Assembly: GCF_025909975.1 (NCBI RefSeq) | Contig: NZ_JAPCIO010000004.1 | Location: 1-64,000, forward strand | Length of the DNA: 64,000 nucleotides | Origin: Flavobacterium lacisediminis | GTDB lineage: Bacteria > Bacteroidota > Bacteroidia > Flavobacteriales > Flavobacteriaceae | Direction of reading: 5' to 3' | Shown here: in pieces, positions 25,959-34,365 of the stretch | Layout of the letters: the number at the start of each line of letters is the position of its first letter | How positions within the stretch are numbered: position 1 is the first letter of the stretch | Program-made: the position numbers and the translations under genes | The notes under the pieces: model-generated | What the model was told of the DNA's origin: nothing | What the model saw: only the letters and a program-made list of their open reading frames with translations | The model's database searches: none

Positions 25959-28900
25959 CTAAAAAAACGCACGTAATTGAATATTTCCTGTATGAATAGT
26001 TTTACTAGTTTCACTATCTCTTCCCTGATAATTGATGTTGATGTCTAAGTATTGGGTAAGATTTTTCTGTAAAAGCAATCGCCAGGTTTGATTTTTACCA
26101 GGTTGTAACCCTTCAAGCATCTGAAACGCAACAGGCGATAAATTATTGCCTGTAAATGTATTTTTGTAGTAAGAAAATTCACCATTCATACTAAATCCTT
26201 TTGTACTGTTTAATGTAAAAGACGTTCCAAATCGGTTTTGAACCAAAGTCTCTAATGCACCTATCTGATTTTCTTTGTTTTGAAATTCATAAAACACATC
26301 CCAACTCGCATTTTTAGAAAATATGTAGCCAATTTTTGGCACTATTTGATAACTTTTAATTTCATAGTTGCGACTTGAATAATTTTCAGATGTCGAGTTT
26401 GTTTTCGTTGTATTTCCTGATAGATTAACTAACCAACTTTTACTAATCAAGTGTTGGTATTGAAATTGGTGTGATTGATTATAAGCTGCTATACTTCCTA
26501 CAGAAAGTAAACTTCTCGATTCGTTTGATAAATAAGAATAAGTTGTAGAATGATATTGTTTTCCACGATTAAAAAACAAACTATTTCTGAAATTTAAATT
26601 CATTCCTACCAAATCTGCATCTTTGTTTTCAAACGGATTTAAATTGAAATTATCGCCATTTCTTAAATTTTTTCTATCAATTAAATAGGATGTTTGGTTG
26701 TGAAAATGAGAAAACAATTTTTTAATTCCAGTTTCCTTCTGCCATTCTGAAAAGTTCAGATTTACAGTTTGTGAAAATTTATTTTGATGTGTTCTAATAA
26801 AAATCTGATTCGGTAAGTAAACTCTAACATACTTCGCTAAATCTGGAAATGGAGCAATTTCAAACTCTTGTAATTCCTGTATTCCATTACCATTATAGTC
26901 GTTCCACATATATGTTCCTTGTGTTGGGTCTACTTCTAAATAGGTGAATTCTTGTTGGGCGATAGTTCCCGATAAGGTTTCATAAACAGTAGTTAATTGC
27001 AGTTTTTGTCCAAAGAAGCGATCGTTGTAAAGAACTCTTGAATTCAATGAAGGTTCGTTATTCTTGTTGGAGTCTTCATATTGCAATCTTCGGTAATTGA
27101 CAAAAATAGCTAAATTGCTTTTTTCAGTTTTCAGTAATTGCGATTTTAAATAATAAGAATTAGAAGTGTTTACTCGTTCTATCGAATTGTTTTGTAAACT
27201 GTCGTTTTTTCGCTGCAAATATCCCAATTCCACAAAAACTTTAGTCGAATCTCCTCGTCCTATAAAAGCACCATATTCTGTAAATCTTTGACTCAAACCA
27301 GAAAAAGCATTCGTAGCTTTTATTTTTTCCGAATTGTCTTCTAAGTTTAAAGTAGCACCAATCCAGTTTTTATTCACTTTGTAAGAAGTGCGATTTTGGC
27401 TTCGGATGAATTTCGATTCCGAAGTTGTTGCATCACTTTTCATAGCGCTCGAATTATTCCAAATCATCCAGTTTTTTGCGGCATATCTTCCCGATAAAGT
27501 GTGTTTATTTCCAGAAAAACTATCACCGAAAGTTAAATTTTCAAACTGATAAATGGCTTTTCCTTTGTTGTTGAAATTAAGATCCAATCCCGAAGTCAAG
27601 ATACTTTGATTACCTAATGGCGTTGTCGTAATGTTCCAATCTCTATTAAATTCAATATTATATAAACGCTCGATTGTTTTGAAATTTTCCTGCACAAATT
27701 GAAAATTCGCAAAAGCATCCATTTTTATGGATTTATCAATAAGACGTTGCTTTCCATTAAATTTTCCAGCAAAACCTTTATTGTTGTTGTCATCGATAGC
27801 AGAATATAAATTTTGGTCGCTATTACTTAAAGCCATTTCGAAATCCAAATTTGTTTTTTCACTTGGATTGTATGTTCCAAAAACTGTTGCCATTTGAATT
27901 TTTGTTGGTGCAATCAATCGAATAATGGGTTCGTAATTTCCTTGAGGTACACCTGCAATTGGGGCTATATATTCGTAAATTTTTCCAATTGCTTGATTGT
28001 TCGATAAAATATAATTTCCAAGATTATTTCCTACCAATGAAAATGTAACATTGTATAAAATATCGGTTGGGTTGTTCGAATATTCAAACACTTCTACTGG
28101 GCCAACAAACACTTTTTTATATAAAATTTTATTTTCAGAATAACTGTCCAAATAAGCCGATTCGCTAATCATAGCTGAAGTTTCGTCACCAGCCGCTTGT
28201 AAAACATCAATTTGTTCCGAAGATAAATTTTGTTGCAACGGCTGATTTTTCACATCACTTTCTGAATAGGCATAACCACCAATTTGCCAATTTTCTCGCT
28301 CGTGCGAAATACCGCCATAGGTAATAAATCGCGTATAATTTCTATCCGTATATTGGTATTCAACATTGATTCGCATTTCGGAAGTAATCGGAAATAAGGA
28401 AGTAAAAATGATTTCTCCAGCATTGTAATCGATAATGTAGTCGTTGTTTTCGCCACGAGTTTTCAAAATTCCGTTGACATAAACGCGCTCCGAACCTGAA
28501 ATCACTAAAACGTATAATTCGTTATTATTACCACGCAATTTATAAGGACCTTGATTGCCTTCTTGACCAACGAATGAACTTCGTGCATATTGTCCACGGA
28601 CCAAAGCCCCAGAAGCAATGACTTCGGTTTTTTTATCAGGCGTTCCAAAGGTAAATCGCGTAGCTAAACCTTGTACTTTTTTGTTGAAATTTAGGAAAGA
28701 CGTTTTTCTATTTTCCAAAAATAAATCTCCAGCTCGAATGTTCCATTTATCCGAAAATAATTCGATGAAAATTTGGTCAAATTCATCTAATTTTTGAGAG
28801 TAACCGCCTTCTTGCAACGGAATATTACTGTCTTGAATGGAAGCACGCAAACTCACTTTATCCGAAATTTTTCCTGTGATTTGTAAATCTAAATTCGAAT

Positions 28901-29363
28901 TCACTACCGTGTTTTGATTGTTTCCAACCGTAACGCCACGCGTAATACTTCCCGAAGTATTTAATCCGTCAAAAGGTTTGAATTTGGTGTTTTTGTCTTT
29001 TTTGAAAACGATTAATTTACCAGCTTCGTTAGAAACCACTTTATCGTCATCATAAATGGAATACGTTTTGGTTAAAAAATCCGGAAATTTTGCATATCTA
29101 ACCACTAACGAATCAGAAGTGTTGATTTCTTTAGTAAAAACCAACGTTCCTTTTTGGAAATTTACTTGGTAAAAGCTCGTATCGATGACGGTTCCATTTT
29201 TGTCTTTAATTTCGAAAAAGGAATTGTTTAAGCTGAATTTTTCTATCGAAATCGTGTCTTTTGAAAAAGCAATTTTTTTAGTTGGATACGATTGTAATGT
29301 CTCTTGAGCAAAACCACCCAGAAAACACAACAAAAATCCCGCTAAAAAAACAATTTTTTGCAT
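25959..29363 (-). CDS. Very large predicted outer-membrane beta-barrel protein
   Basis: A 1134-residue protein. The signal peptide ends at G-G-F-A-Q, a short extended N-terminal domain follows, then some 900 residues of alternating polar/aromatic strands, and the C-terminus is an aromatic F-F as in barrels folded by BAM. A conserved-looking acidic loop N-D-Y-N-G-N-G-I-Q-E-L-Q-E-F-E (about 815-830) and the stretch Q-K-L-D-E-F-D-Q-I-F-I-E-L recall the style of giant Bacteroidota barrels such as SprA, but the protein is half that size and no TonB box or plug is seen. It has its own promoter (29386-29393) and precedes the T9SS type B gene, so it may act in that protein's export or anchoring. Function is not known. 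Confidence 0.7.
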   Translation of the reverse strand: MQKIVFLAGFLLCFLGGFAQETLQSYPTKKIAFSKDTISIEKFSLNNSFFEIKDKNGTVIDTSFYQVNFQKGTLVFTKEINTSDSLVVRYAKFPDFLTKTYSIYDDDKVVSNEAGKLIVFKKDKNTKFKPFDGLNTSGSITRGVTVGNNQNTVVNSNLDLQITGKISDKVSLRASIQDSNIPLQEGGYSQKLDEFDQIFIELFSDKWNIRAGDLFLENRKTSFLNFNKKVQGLATRFTFGTPDKKTEVIASGALVRGQYARSSFVGQEGNQGPYKLRGNNNELYVLVISGSERVYVNGILKTRGENNDYIIDYNAGEIIFTSLFPITSEMRINVEYQYTDRNYTRFITYGGISHERENWQIGGYAYSESDVKNQPLQQNLSSEQIDVLQAAGDETSAMISESAYLDSYSENKILYKKVFVGPVEVFEYSNNPTDILYNVTFSLVGNNLGNYILSNNQAIGKIYEYIAPIAGVPQGNYEPIIRLIAPTKIQMATVFGTYNPSEKTNLDFEMALSNSDQNLYSAIDDNNNKGFAGKFNGKQRLIDKSIKMDAFANFQFVQENFKTIERLYNIEFNRDWNITTTPLGNQSILTSGLDLNFNNKGKAIYQFENLTFGDSFSGNKHTLSGRYAAKNWMIWNNSSAMKSDATTSESKFIRSQNRTSYKVNKNWIGATLNLEDNSEKIKATNAFSGLSQRFTEYGAFIGRGDSTKVFVELGYLQRKNDSLQNNSIERVNTSNSYYLKSQLLKTEKSNLAIFVNYRRLQYEDSNKNNEPSLNSRVLYNDRFFGQKLQLTTVYETLSGTIAQQEFTYLEVDPTQGTYMWNDYNGNGIQELQEFEIAPFPDLAKYVRVYLPNQIFIRTHQNKFSQTVNLNFSEWQKETGIKKLFSHFHNQTSYLIDRKNLRNGDNFNLNPFENKDADLVGMNLNFRNSLFFNRGKQYHSTTYSYLSNESRSLLSVGSIAAYNQSHQFQYQHLISKSWLVNLSGNTTKTNSTSENYSSRNYEIKSYQIVPKIGYIFSKNASWDVFYEFQNKENQIGALETLVQNRFGTSFTLNSTKGFSMNGEFSYYKNTFTGNNLSPVAFQMLEGLQPGKNQTWRLLLQKNLTQYLDININYQGRDSETSKTIHTGNIQLRAFF

Positions 29364-29385
29364 AAATACTATAACTCCGAATCTT

Positions 29386-29393
29386 CAAAAGTA
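29386..29393 (-). promoter_or_regulatory. -7 promoter element for the barrel gene
   Basis: On the minus strand TACTTTTG (TAnnTTTG) lies 22 bases before the ATG at 29363. No -33 element is evident. Confidence 0.55.
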
Positions 29394-29431
29394 GTATTTA
29401 TTGTTGGAAAAAAGGAATGATTTTGTTTGAA

Positions 29432-29476
29432 CCGCGGATTCGCAGATTTTTTTAATACTAATCTGCGAATCTGTGG
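29432..29476. repeat. 17-bp inverted repeat (REP-like element)
   Basis: CCGCGGATTCGCAGATT (29432-29448) pairs with AATCTGCGAATCTGTGG (29460-29476) over all 17 positions, two of them G-T, around an 11-base T/A loop. It lies downstream of the GNAT-lysC-orphan operon and upstream of the barrel promoter. No T-run follows on the minus strand, so a simple terminator is unlikely. It is far more GC-rich than its surroundings. Confidence 0.8.
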
Positions 29477-29490
29477 TGATTTATTTTTAA

Positions 29491-29832
29491 TTATTTGTTT
29501 TCGTAGACAGAAACTATCTCATTATAAATATAATAACTAAATGCTTTGTCTTTGTTAGTAAAACGTTTGAAATACAATTTGTTATTTCGATTATTCAAAT
29601 AATAAACATTGTAAAAAAAGAAATTCTTTTCAATTGTCCAACCTTCGTCTACTCTTTTATCTTCGCAAAACAACAACCAATTATTATGTATAGAATGATT
29701 TTTAATCAAGTAATCATATACAAGTAATTCAGAAAAAGCATCAAAATAATATTCTTTAACCAAATTATAAACAGATAAATTTGGGTTTGAATTTAATTCT
29801 TTCGGAATATTTATTAATTTTTCTAAACTCAT
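29491..29832 (-). CDS. Hypothetical 113-residue protein
   Basis: A small soluble protein rich in Asn, Tyr, Phe and Lys, starting M-S-L-E-K-L-I-N-I-P-K-E-L. There is no signal peptide or membrane segment and I do not recognise a family. It begins one base after the aspartate kinase stop (TAA-A-ATG), so it is translated from the same message. The aromatic, compact make-up recalls small immunity-type or DUF proteins, but there is no partner toxin nearby to support that. Confidence 0.6.
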   Translation of the reverse strand: MSLEKLINIPKELNSNPNLSVYNLVKEYYFDAFSELLVYDYLIKNHSIHNNWLLFCEDKRVDEGWTIEKNFFFYNVYYLNNRNNKLYFKRFTNKDKAFSYYIYNEIVSVYENK

Positions 29833-29833
29833 T

Positions 29834-31087
29834 TTACTCCTTCGTTATCACCTGCATTGTCTCTCTCGAAATCTGGCGTAACAAAATTGTTTTATTCGTT
29901 TCTACCACTTTTGCTGCATTTTCATCAAAATGTCTGATGGTGTAAAGCGATACATTTTCGTTATACGAAACTTTGAATTTTTTTGCCAACACTTTTCGTA
30001 ACTCTTCAAAGTTGTTGTATTTGTCTTCAATACAAACTGAAAAACTAATCGCAGTGTTTTGAATTAAATTCACTTTTACTTTGAATTTCGCAAACAAAGC
30101 AAAGATTTCACTGATATGATTCTCCATGATGAAATCGAAATCAATAGACGATAACGATAATAACAATTGGTTTTTCTTTACAATAAAACAAGGTGTGTGT
30201 GGTTCTAAATCAGCTCCTTTTGAAACGCTTGTTCCTGGTAATGTTGGATTGATAAACGATTTTACAAACAATGGAATTTCCTTTTTCTGTAAAGGTTGTA
30301 ACGTTTTTGGATGAATTACCGAAGCTCCGTAAAACGCTAATTCAATTGCTTCTCTGTATGAAATTTGGTTCAACAAAACCGCATTTTCAAAATATCTAGG
30401 ATCGGCATTTAAAACTCCAGGAACGTCTTTCCAAATGGTAACGCTTTCCGCTCCTAAACAATATGCAAAAATCGCAGCCGTATAATCAGAACCTTCGCGA
30501 CCTAAAGTAGTCGTAAAATTATTTTCATCTGAACCTAAAAATCCTTGTGTGATGTTTAGAGTTTTCTTTTTAACACCTTTTGAAATTAATTTTTGAGTAG
30601 TTTCCCAATCTACTTGCGCATCACGGTAATTATTATCGGTTTTAATTAATGGACGAACATCAATCCAATTGTTTTTTAATCCGCTATAATTGAAATAATG
30701 ACTTACAATCGTAGTAGAAACTAATTCTCCAATGCTCACCACTTGGTCGTAAACAAAACTATAATTTGGCGATTTGTTACTGCGAATAAAATATTCTAAA
30801 TCGTCAAAATGTGCGTTTACATCAAAAAACACATCGTGATCTTCGTCTTCAAATAAGTCTAATAAAATTTGGTTGTGGTATTTTCGAACTTCTTGAAGTG
30901 ATGCATGTAATTCCTTAGATTTATCAAAGTAATTTTTGATTACCACTTCTAATGCATTCGTGGTTTTTCCCATTGCAGAAATTACCAATAAAACATCCTC
31001 GTGTCCTACAGTGTTTAAAACATGTAATACGTTTTTTACGCCTTCGGCATCTTTAACTGATGCACCTCCAAATTTAAAAATTTTCAT
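29834..31087 (-). CDS. lysC: Aspartate kinase
   Basis: A 417-residue amino-acid kinase that phosphorylates aspartate at the start of lysine, threonine and methionine synthesis. K-F-G-G-A-S-V at the N-terminus and T-T-L-G-R-E-G-S-D-Y-T-A in the ATP/aspartate site are diagnostic. The last 130 or so residues form an ACT-type regulatory region. It is monofunctional, with no homoserine dehydrogenase fusion. It sits between a GNAT gene (9-base gap) and an orphan gene (1-base gap). Confidence 0.93.
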   Translation of the reverse strand: MKIFKFGGASVKDAEGVKNVLHVLNTVGHEDVLLVISAMGKTTNALEVVIKNYFDKSKELHASLQEVRKYHNQILLDLFEDEDHDVFFDVNAHFDDLEYFIRSNKSPNYSFVYDQVVSIGELVSTTIVSHYFNYSGLKNNWIDVRPLIKTDNNYRDAQVDWETTQKLISKGVKKKTLNITQGFLGSDENNFTTTLGREGSDYTAAIFAYCLGAESVTIWKDVPGVLNADPRYFENAVLLNQISYREAIELAFYGASVIHPKTLQPLQKKEIPLFVKSFINPTLPGTSVSKGADLEPHTPCFIVKKNQLLLSLSSIDFDFIMENHISEIFALFAKFKVKVNLIQNTAISFSVCIEDKYNNFEELRKVLAKKFKVSYNENVSLYTIRHFDENAAKVVETNKTILLRQISRETMQVITKE

Positions 31088-31096
31088 TTTGAAGAA

Positions 31097-31573
31097 TTAT
31101 ATAGTTGTGTTTAAAAATTGTTCAATTCCTTTGTCGTCCATATGTACCACACGCCAATCGCCTAAGACTTTCGCACCCGATTTTTCATAGAAATCAATAG
31201 CTGGTGTGTTCCAGTCTAAAACGTTCCATTCGATTCTGCGAACATTTTCGGCTTTTCCTTGTTTGATGATTTCTTTGTAAAGCGCAAATCCAGCACCTGT
31301 TCCACGTTTACTTTCTTTTACAATTAAATCTTCTAAATGAATGGTTTTTCCTTTCCAAGTTGAATAACGATAATAGTACAAAGCCATTCCGATAATTTCG
31401 CCATCAACTTCAGCAACAAAACATTGAAAAAGTGGATTTTCTGAAAAACCATCACGAACTAAATCATCAACAGTTACAACAACAGCATCAGGTTCTTTTT
31501 CAAAAGTAGCTAATTCCTGAATCAATTCTAAAACAGATGGCATGTCGTTTTTGGTGGCTTTTCGGATAATCAT
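31097..31573 (-). CDS. GNAT family N-acetyltransferase (diamine-acetyltransferase-like)
   Basis: A 158-residue acetyltransferase. The acetyl-CoA pyrophosphate loop is R-G-T-G-A-G-F-A, preceded by L-E-D-L-I-V, and the C-terminal N-V-L-D-W-N-T-P-A-I-D-F-Y-E-K-S-G-A closes the fold. This set resembles spermidine/spermine (SSAT) or thialysine acetyltransferases, so an amine such as lysine analogues or polyamines is plausible, and its place before lysC fits loosely. The first gene of a three-gene operon with a good promoter. Confidence 0.88.
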   Translation of the reverse strand: MIIRKATKNDMPSVLELIQELATFEKEPDAVVVTVDDLVRDGFSENPLFQCFVAEVDGEIIGMALYYYRYSTWKGKTIHLEDLIVKESKRGTGAGFALYKEIIKQGKAENVRRIEWNVLDWNTPAIDFYEKSGAKVLGDWRVVHMDDKGIEQFLNTTI

Positions 31574-31589
31574 TTTTCGTAATTTTTTA

Positions 31590-31622
31590 CAAAAGTAAAA
31601 TTAAGTTAAACATCTTTTCAAA
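31590..31622 (-). promoter_or_regulatory. Promoter of the GNAT-lysC-orphan operon
   Basis: Minus strand: TTTG (31622-31619), 21 bases, then TACTTTTG (31597-31590), leaving 16 bases to the ATG. It fits the Bacteroidota -33/-7 form. Confidence 0.6.
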
Positions 31623-31687
31623 TAATTTATATGATTTCACAAAAAACACGATATTTGTGCCTTAAACACAACTACATCGTTTTCGAA

Positions 31688-32695
31688 ATGGAAGAAAGAA
31701 ATAGAACGTTAGGCGAATTCATTATTGAACATCAAAATTCGTTTCAGTACTCAACAGGAGAATTATCTCGTATTATTAACTCCATTCGTTTGGCAGCCAA
31801 AGTAGTAAACTATAAGGTAAACAAAGCCGGATTAGTGGATATTGTTGGCGCTGCTGGAGAACAAAACATTCAAGGAGAAGACCAACAAAAATTAGACGTT
31901 TACGCGAATGAGGTTTTTATTCAAACTCTAATTAATCGTGAAATTGTATGCGGAATTGGTTCGGAAGAAAATGATGATTTCATTACCGTTGCAGGTTCGG
32001 ATAATTCTCACAATAACAAATATGTAGTTTTGATGGATCCTTTAGATGGGTCTTCGAATATTGATGTAAATGTTTCAGTAGGAACTATTTTTTCAGTTTT
32101 CAGAAGAATTACACCAGTTGGAACTCCAGTAACTATTGAGGATTTCCTGCAACCAGGAGTAAATCAAGTAGCGGCAGGTTATGTGATTTATGGAACTTCA
32201 ACTATGTTGGTTTATACAACAGGACACGGAGTTAACGGATTTACTTTAAATCCAGCTATTGGAACCTTCTATTTGTCGCATCCAAATATGAAATATTCAG
32301 AAGACGGGAAAATTTACTCGATTAACGAAGGAAATTACGTTCATTTCCCACAAGGTGTAAAAGATTACATCAAATATTGTCAGTTAGAAGAAGGTGATAG
32401 ACCTTATACGTCAAGATACATCGGAAGTTTAGTTTCTGATTTCCATAGAAATATGATTAAGGGTGGAATTTACTTATATCCAACCAGTTCAAAAGCACCA
32501 AATGGGAAATTACGATTGTTATACGAATGTAATCCAATGGCATTCATAGCAGAACAAGCAGGCGGAAAAGCTTCAGACGGTTTCAAAAGAATCATGGAAA
32601 TTCAACCAACCGAGTTACACCAACGCGTTCCGTTCTTTTGCGGAAGTAAAAACATGGTAGAAAAAGCAGAAGAGTTTATGACGAAAGCGAAGTAA
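31688..32695 (+). CDS. fbp: Class I fructose-1,6-bisphosphatase
   Basis: A 335-residue gluconeogenic enzyme. The metal/phosphate site is [12 protein letters not shown] (about residues 115-126), with G-S-E-E-N-D-D upstream and [17 protein letters not shown] near the C-terminus. An earlier in-frame ATG at 31631 would add 19 residues, but a GATATTTG box (31650-31657, one base off TAnnTTTG) sits inside that extension and [11 protein letters not shown] is a normal FBPase start. Transcribed alone, divergent to the GNAT operon. Confidence 0.95.
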   Translation: MEERNRTLGEFIIEHQNSFQYSTGELSRIINSIRLAAKVVNYKVNKAGLVDIVGAAGEQNIQGEDQQKLDVYANEVFIQTLINREIVCGIGSEENDDFITVAGSDNSHNNKYVVLMDPLDGSSNIDVNVSVGTIFSVFRRITPVGTPVTIEDFLQPGVNQVAAGYVIYGTSTMLVYTTGHGVNGFTLNPAIGTFYLSHPNMKYSEDGKIYSINEGNYVHFPQGVKDYIKYCQLEEGDRPYTSRYIGSLVSDFHRNMIKGGIYLYPTSSKAPNGKLRLLYECNPMAFIAEQAGGKASDGFKRIMEIQPTELHQRVPFFCGSKNMVEKAEEFMTKAK

Positions 32696-32718
32696 ATTCT
32701 TCAAATAATAAAAACAAA

Positions 32719-32750
32719 AAAAGCACAAACTCATTAGAATTTGTGCTTTT
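32719..32750. terminator. Bidirectional terminator between fbp and terB-like gene
   Basis: AAAAGCACAAA (32719-32729) pairs with TTTGTGCTTTT (32740-32750). A and T runs on both sides let it serve both convergent genes. Confidence 0.85.
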
Positions 32751-32770
32751 GTATTTTAAAACAGTTTTGA

Positions 32771-33205
32771 TTATCTGTTCATGTGTTGCATTTCGTAAGT
32801 GAAGGTGTCTAAATCCACATTCATATCTACTAATTTTAATGCTTTGTCTACGATATAACCTACGTTTCCAGCTGTAAAACCTAAAGCTAAAGCGAATTTT
32901 TTAAGTAATTCGTGTTCTTTTTTACCTAAAACGTGTTCGTCTGCGTATACCATTCTTGATAAATCATATAAACGTTCTAAACGATGTGTATGTAATAATG
33001 GTGGATTTACAGGATATTTTAAAGGGTTTTCTAAAATTTCCTCATATTCTGCTTGAGAAATTTCTAATTTGATAGCTAATTTGTCTAAGAATTGTTTTTC
33101 TTCTGGACCAATAATACCATCAGACAAAGCTACTCTTACAATTGCTGAAAAATGACCTTTGTTTCTGTTTCTAAAACCGCTATCGAATAAATCTGAAATT
33201 GACAT
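32771..33205 (-). CDS. TerB-like (tellurite-resistance-domain) protein
   Basis: A 144-residue soluble helical protein of the TerB fold: A-I-V-R-V-A-L-S-D-G-I-I-G-P-E-E-K-Q-F-L carries the acidic D-G-x-I-x-x-x-E pattern, and a second acidic stretch V-Y-A-D-E-H-V-L-G-K-K-E-H-E-L repeats it. TerB-like domains bind metal ions in stress systems, but no ter operon is present, so a role in tellurite is not implied. It is divergent from the HupE-like gene with a palindrome between the promoters. Confidence 0.85.
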   Translation of the reverse strand: MSISDLFDSGFRNRNKGHFSAIVRVALSDGIIGPEEKQFLDKLAIKLEISQAEYEEILENPLKYPVNPPLLHTHRLERLYDLSRMVYADEHVLGKKEHELLKKFALALGFTAGNVGYIVDKALKLVDMNVDLDTFTYEMQHMNR

Positions 33206-33226
33206 GTTGTTTATTTTTAATTATTG

Positions 33227-33234
33227 CAAAATTA
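33227..33234 (-). promoter_or_regulatory. -7 promoter element for the terB-like gene
   Basis: On the minus strand TAATTTTG lies 21 bases before the ATG at 33205. Confidence 0.55.
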
Positions 33235-33263
33235 CATAAAAAATCTATTTTTTTGAAACAATT

Positions 33264-33279
33264 TCACAAGCTTTTGTGA
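33264..33279. promoter_or_regulatory. Palindrome between divergent promoters (candidate operator)
   Basis: TCACAA-GCTT-TTGTGA is a perfect 6-4-6 inverted repeat, flanked by a further imperfect AATT/GAAATT match. It lies about 30 bases from each -7 element, near both -33 regions. The half-sites recall CRP/FNR-family sites in inverse orientation. Function is inferred. Confidence 0.35.
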
Positions 33280-33311
33280 TATAGAAATTACCAACTTAAA
33301 AAAATAAATCG

Positions 33312-33319
33312 TAAGTTTG
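33312..33319 (+). promoter_or_regulatory. -7 promoter element for the HupE-like gene
   Basis: TAAGTTTG (TAnnTTTG) is 23 bases before the ATG at 33343. Confidence 0.55.
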
Positions 33320-33342
33320 AAATTCCCCAAATAATTATCATT

Positions 33343-33936
33343 ATGTCAGAATTTTGGATGTATTTTAATATTGGTCTAAAACATGTGTTAGATATTAATG
33401 CATATGACCACGTTTTGTTTTTAATTGCATTAATGGTTCCGTATGCTTTTAAAGATTGGAAAAATGTTTTTGTTTTAGTCTCACTTTTTACTTTAGGACA
33501 CACTTTAGCTTTGCTTTTATCAGTTTATGGAGTCGTTCAAATTCAAGCCAGTTTGGTTGAGTTTTTAATTCCAATTACCATTTTAATAACGGCTATTTTT
33601 CATCTTTTTACTGCTGGAAAATCGTCTAAAAATGAAAGTATCACCTTCGTTGCAATCGTAACTTTATTCTTCGGAATCATTCACGGACTTGGGTTTTCTA
33701 ATTACTTTAAAACAATTTTACCAGGAAATGCTTCTGATAAATTGCTGCCCTTGTTAGAATTCGCATTAGGAATTGAAGCCGCACAGATAATTGTAGTACT
33801 GATAGTTTTAATCATTTCGTATGTGGTGCAAACTTTTTTCCGTTTTTCAAAAAGAGATTGGGCTTTAGTTATGTCAGCATTTATAATTGGCGTAGTTTTG
33901 CCAATGATTATTGAAAGCGAAATTTGGAACCGATAA
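33343..33936 (+). CDS. HupE/UreJ family membrane protein
   Basis: A 197-residue inner-membrane protein with about six helices. Family features are G-L-K-H-V-L-D-I-N-A-Y-D-H-V-L-F-L at the start and T-L-G-H-T-L-A-L-L and H-G-L-G-F-S further on. The histidines and aspartates are likely metal-coordinating. HupE and UreJ relatives move nickel or cobalt, but no urease or hydrogenase genes are here, so the substrate is uncertain. It overlaps the deaminase start by one base. Confidence 0.85.
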   Translation: MSEFWMYFNIGLKHVLDINAYDHVLFLIALMVPYAFKDWKNVFVLVSLFTLGHTLALLLSVYGVVQIQASLVEFLIPITILITAIFHLFTAGKSSKNESITFVAIVTLFFGIIHGLGFSNYFKTILPGNASDKLLPLLEFALGIEAAQIIVVLIVLIISYVVQTFFRFSKRDWALVMSAFIIGVVLPMIIESEIWNR

Positions 33937-34364
33937 TGAAGAAAGAAAAAAAGGAAAAATACGATAAAGCTTATTTACGAATTGCCAAAGAATGGGGTAA
34001 TTTGTCTTATTGCCAACGAAAAAAAGTGGGTGCTATTATCGTTAAAAATAAAATGATTATTTCAGATGGTTACAATGGAACACCATCGGGATTTGAAAAT
34101 TGTTGTGAAGACGAAGACAATTTAACCAAATGGTATGTACTTCATGCAGAAGCAAATGCGATTTTAAAAGTAGCTCGTTCAACGCAATCATGCGAAGATG
34201 CTACGTTATATATTACACTTTCACCTTGCAAAGATTGTAGTAAATTAATTCACCAATCGGGCATTAAAAGAGTGGTGTATCATCAAGAATATAAAGATAC
34301 TTCCGGAGTTGATTTCTTAAGAAAAGCAGGTGTTGAGGTTGAATTAATTGAAGATTTGGACTAA
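33936..34364 (+). CDS. Deoxycytidylate (dCMP) deaminase family protein
   Basis: A 142-residue zinc deaminase that would convert dCMP to dUMP for thymidylate synthesis. The zinc site is H-A-E-A-N-A-I-L and P-C-K-D-C-S-K. The N-terminus with R-I-A-K-E-W-G-N-L-S-Y-C-Q-R-K-K-V-G-A is that of dCMP deaminase/ComEB, not cytidine deaminase. The ATG at 33936 overlaps the HupE stop as TAATG. The CtpA gene follows one base later. With nrdBA and dgt it makes this a dNTP-pool neighbourhood. Confidence 0.88.
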   Translation: MKKEKKEKYDKAYLRIAKEWGNLSYCQRKKVGAIIVKNKMIISDGYNGTPSGFENCCEDEDNLTKWYVLHAEANAILKVARSTQSCEDATLYITLSPCKDCSKLIHQSGIKRVVYHQEYKDTSGVDFLRKAGVEVELIEDLD

Positions 34365-34365
34365 A

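Noticed and set aside
29491..29832. Immunity protein of a toxin system
   Set aside because: No toxin or secretion-tagged partner beside it; it is tied to lysC.
32771..33205. Tellurite-resistance operon
   Set aside because: Only one TerB-like protein; no terC, terD or terZ genes.
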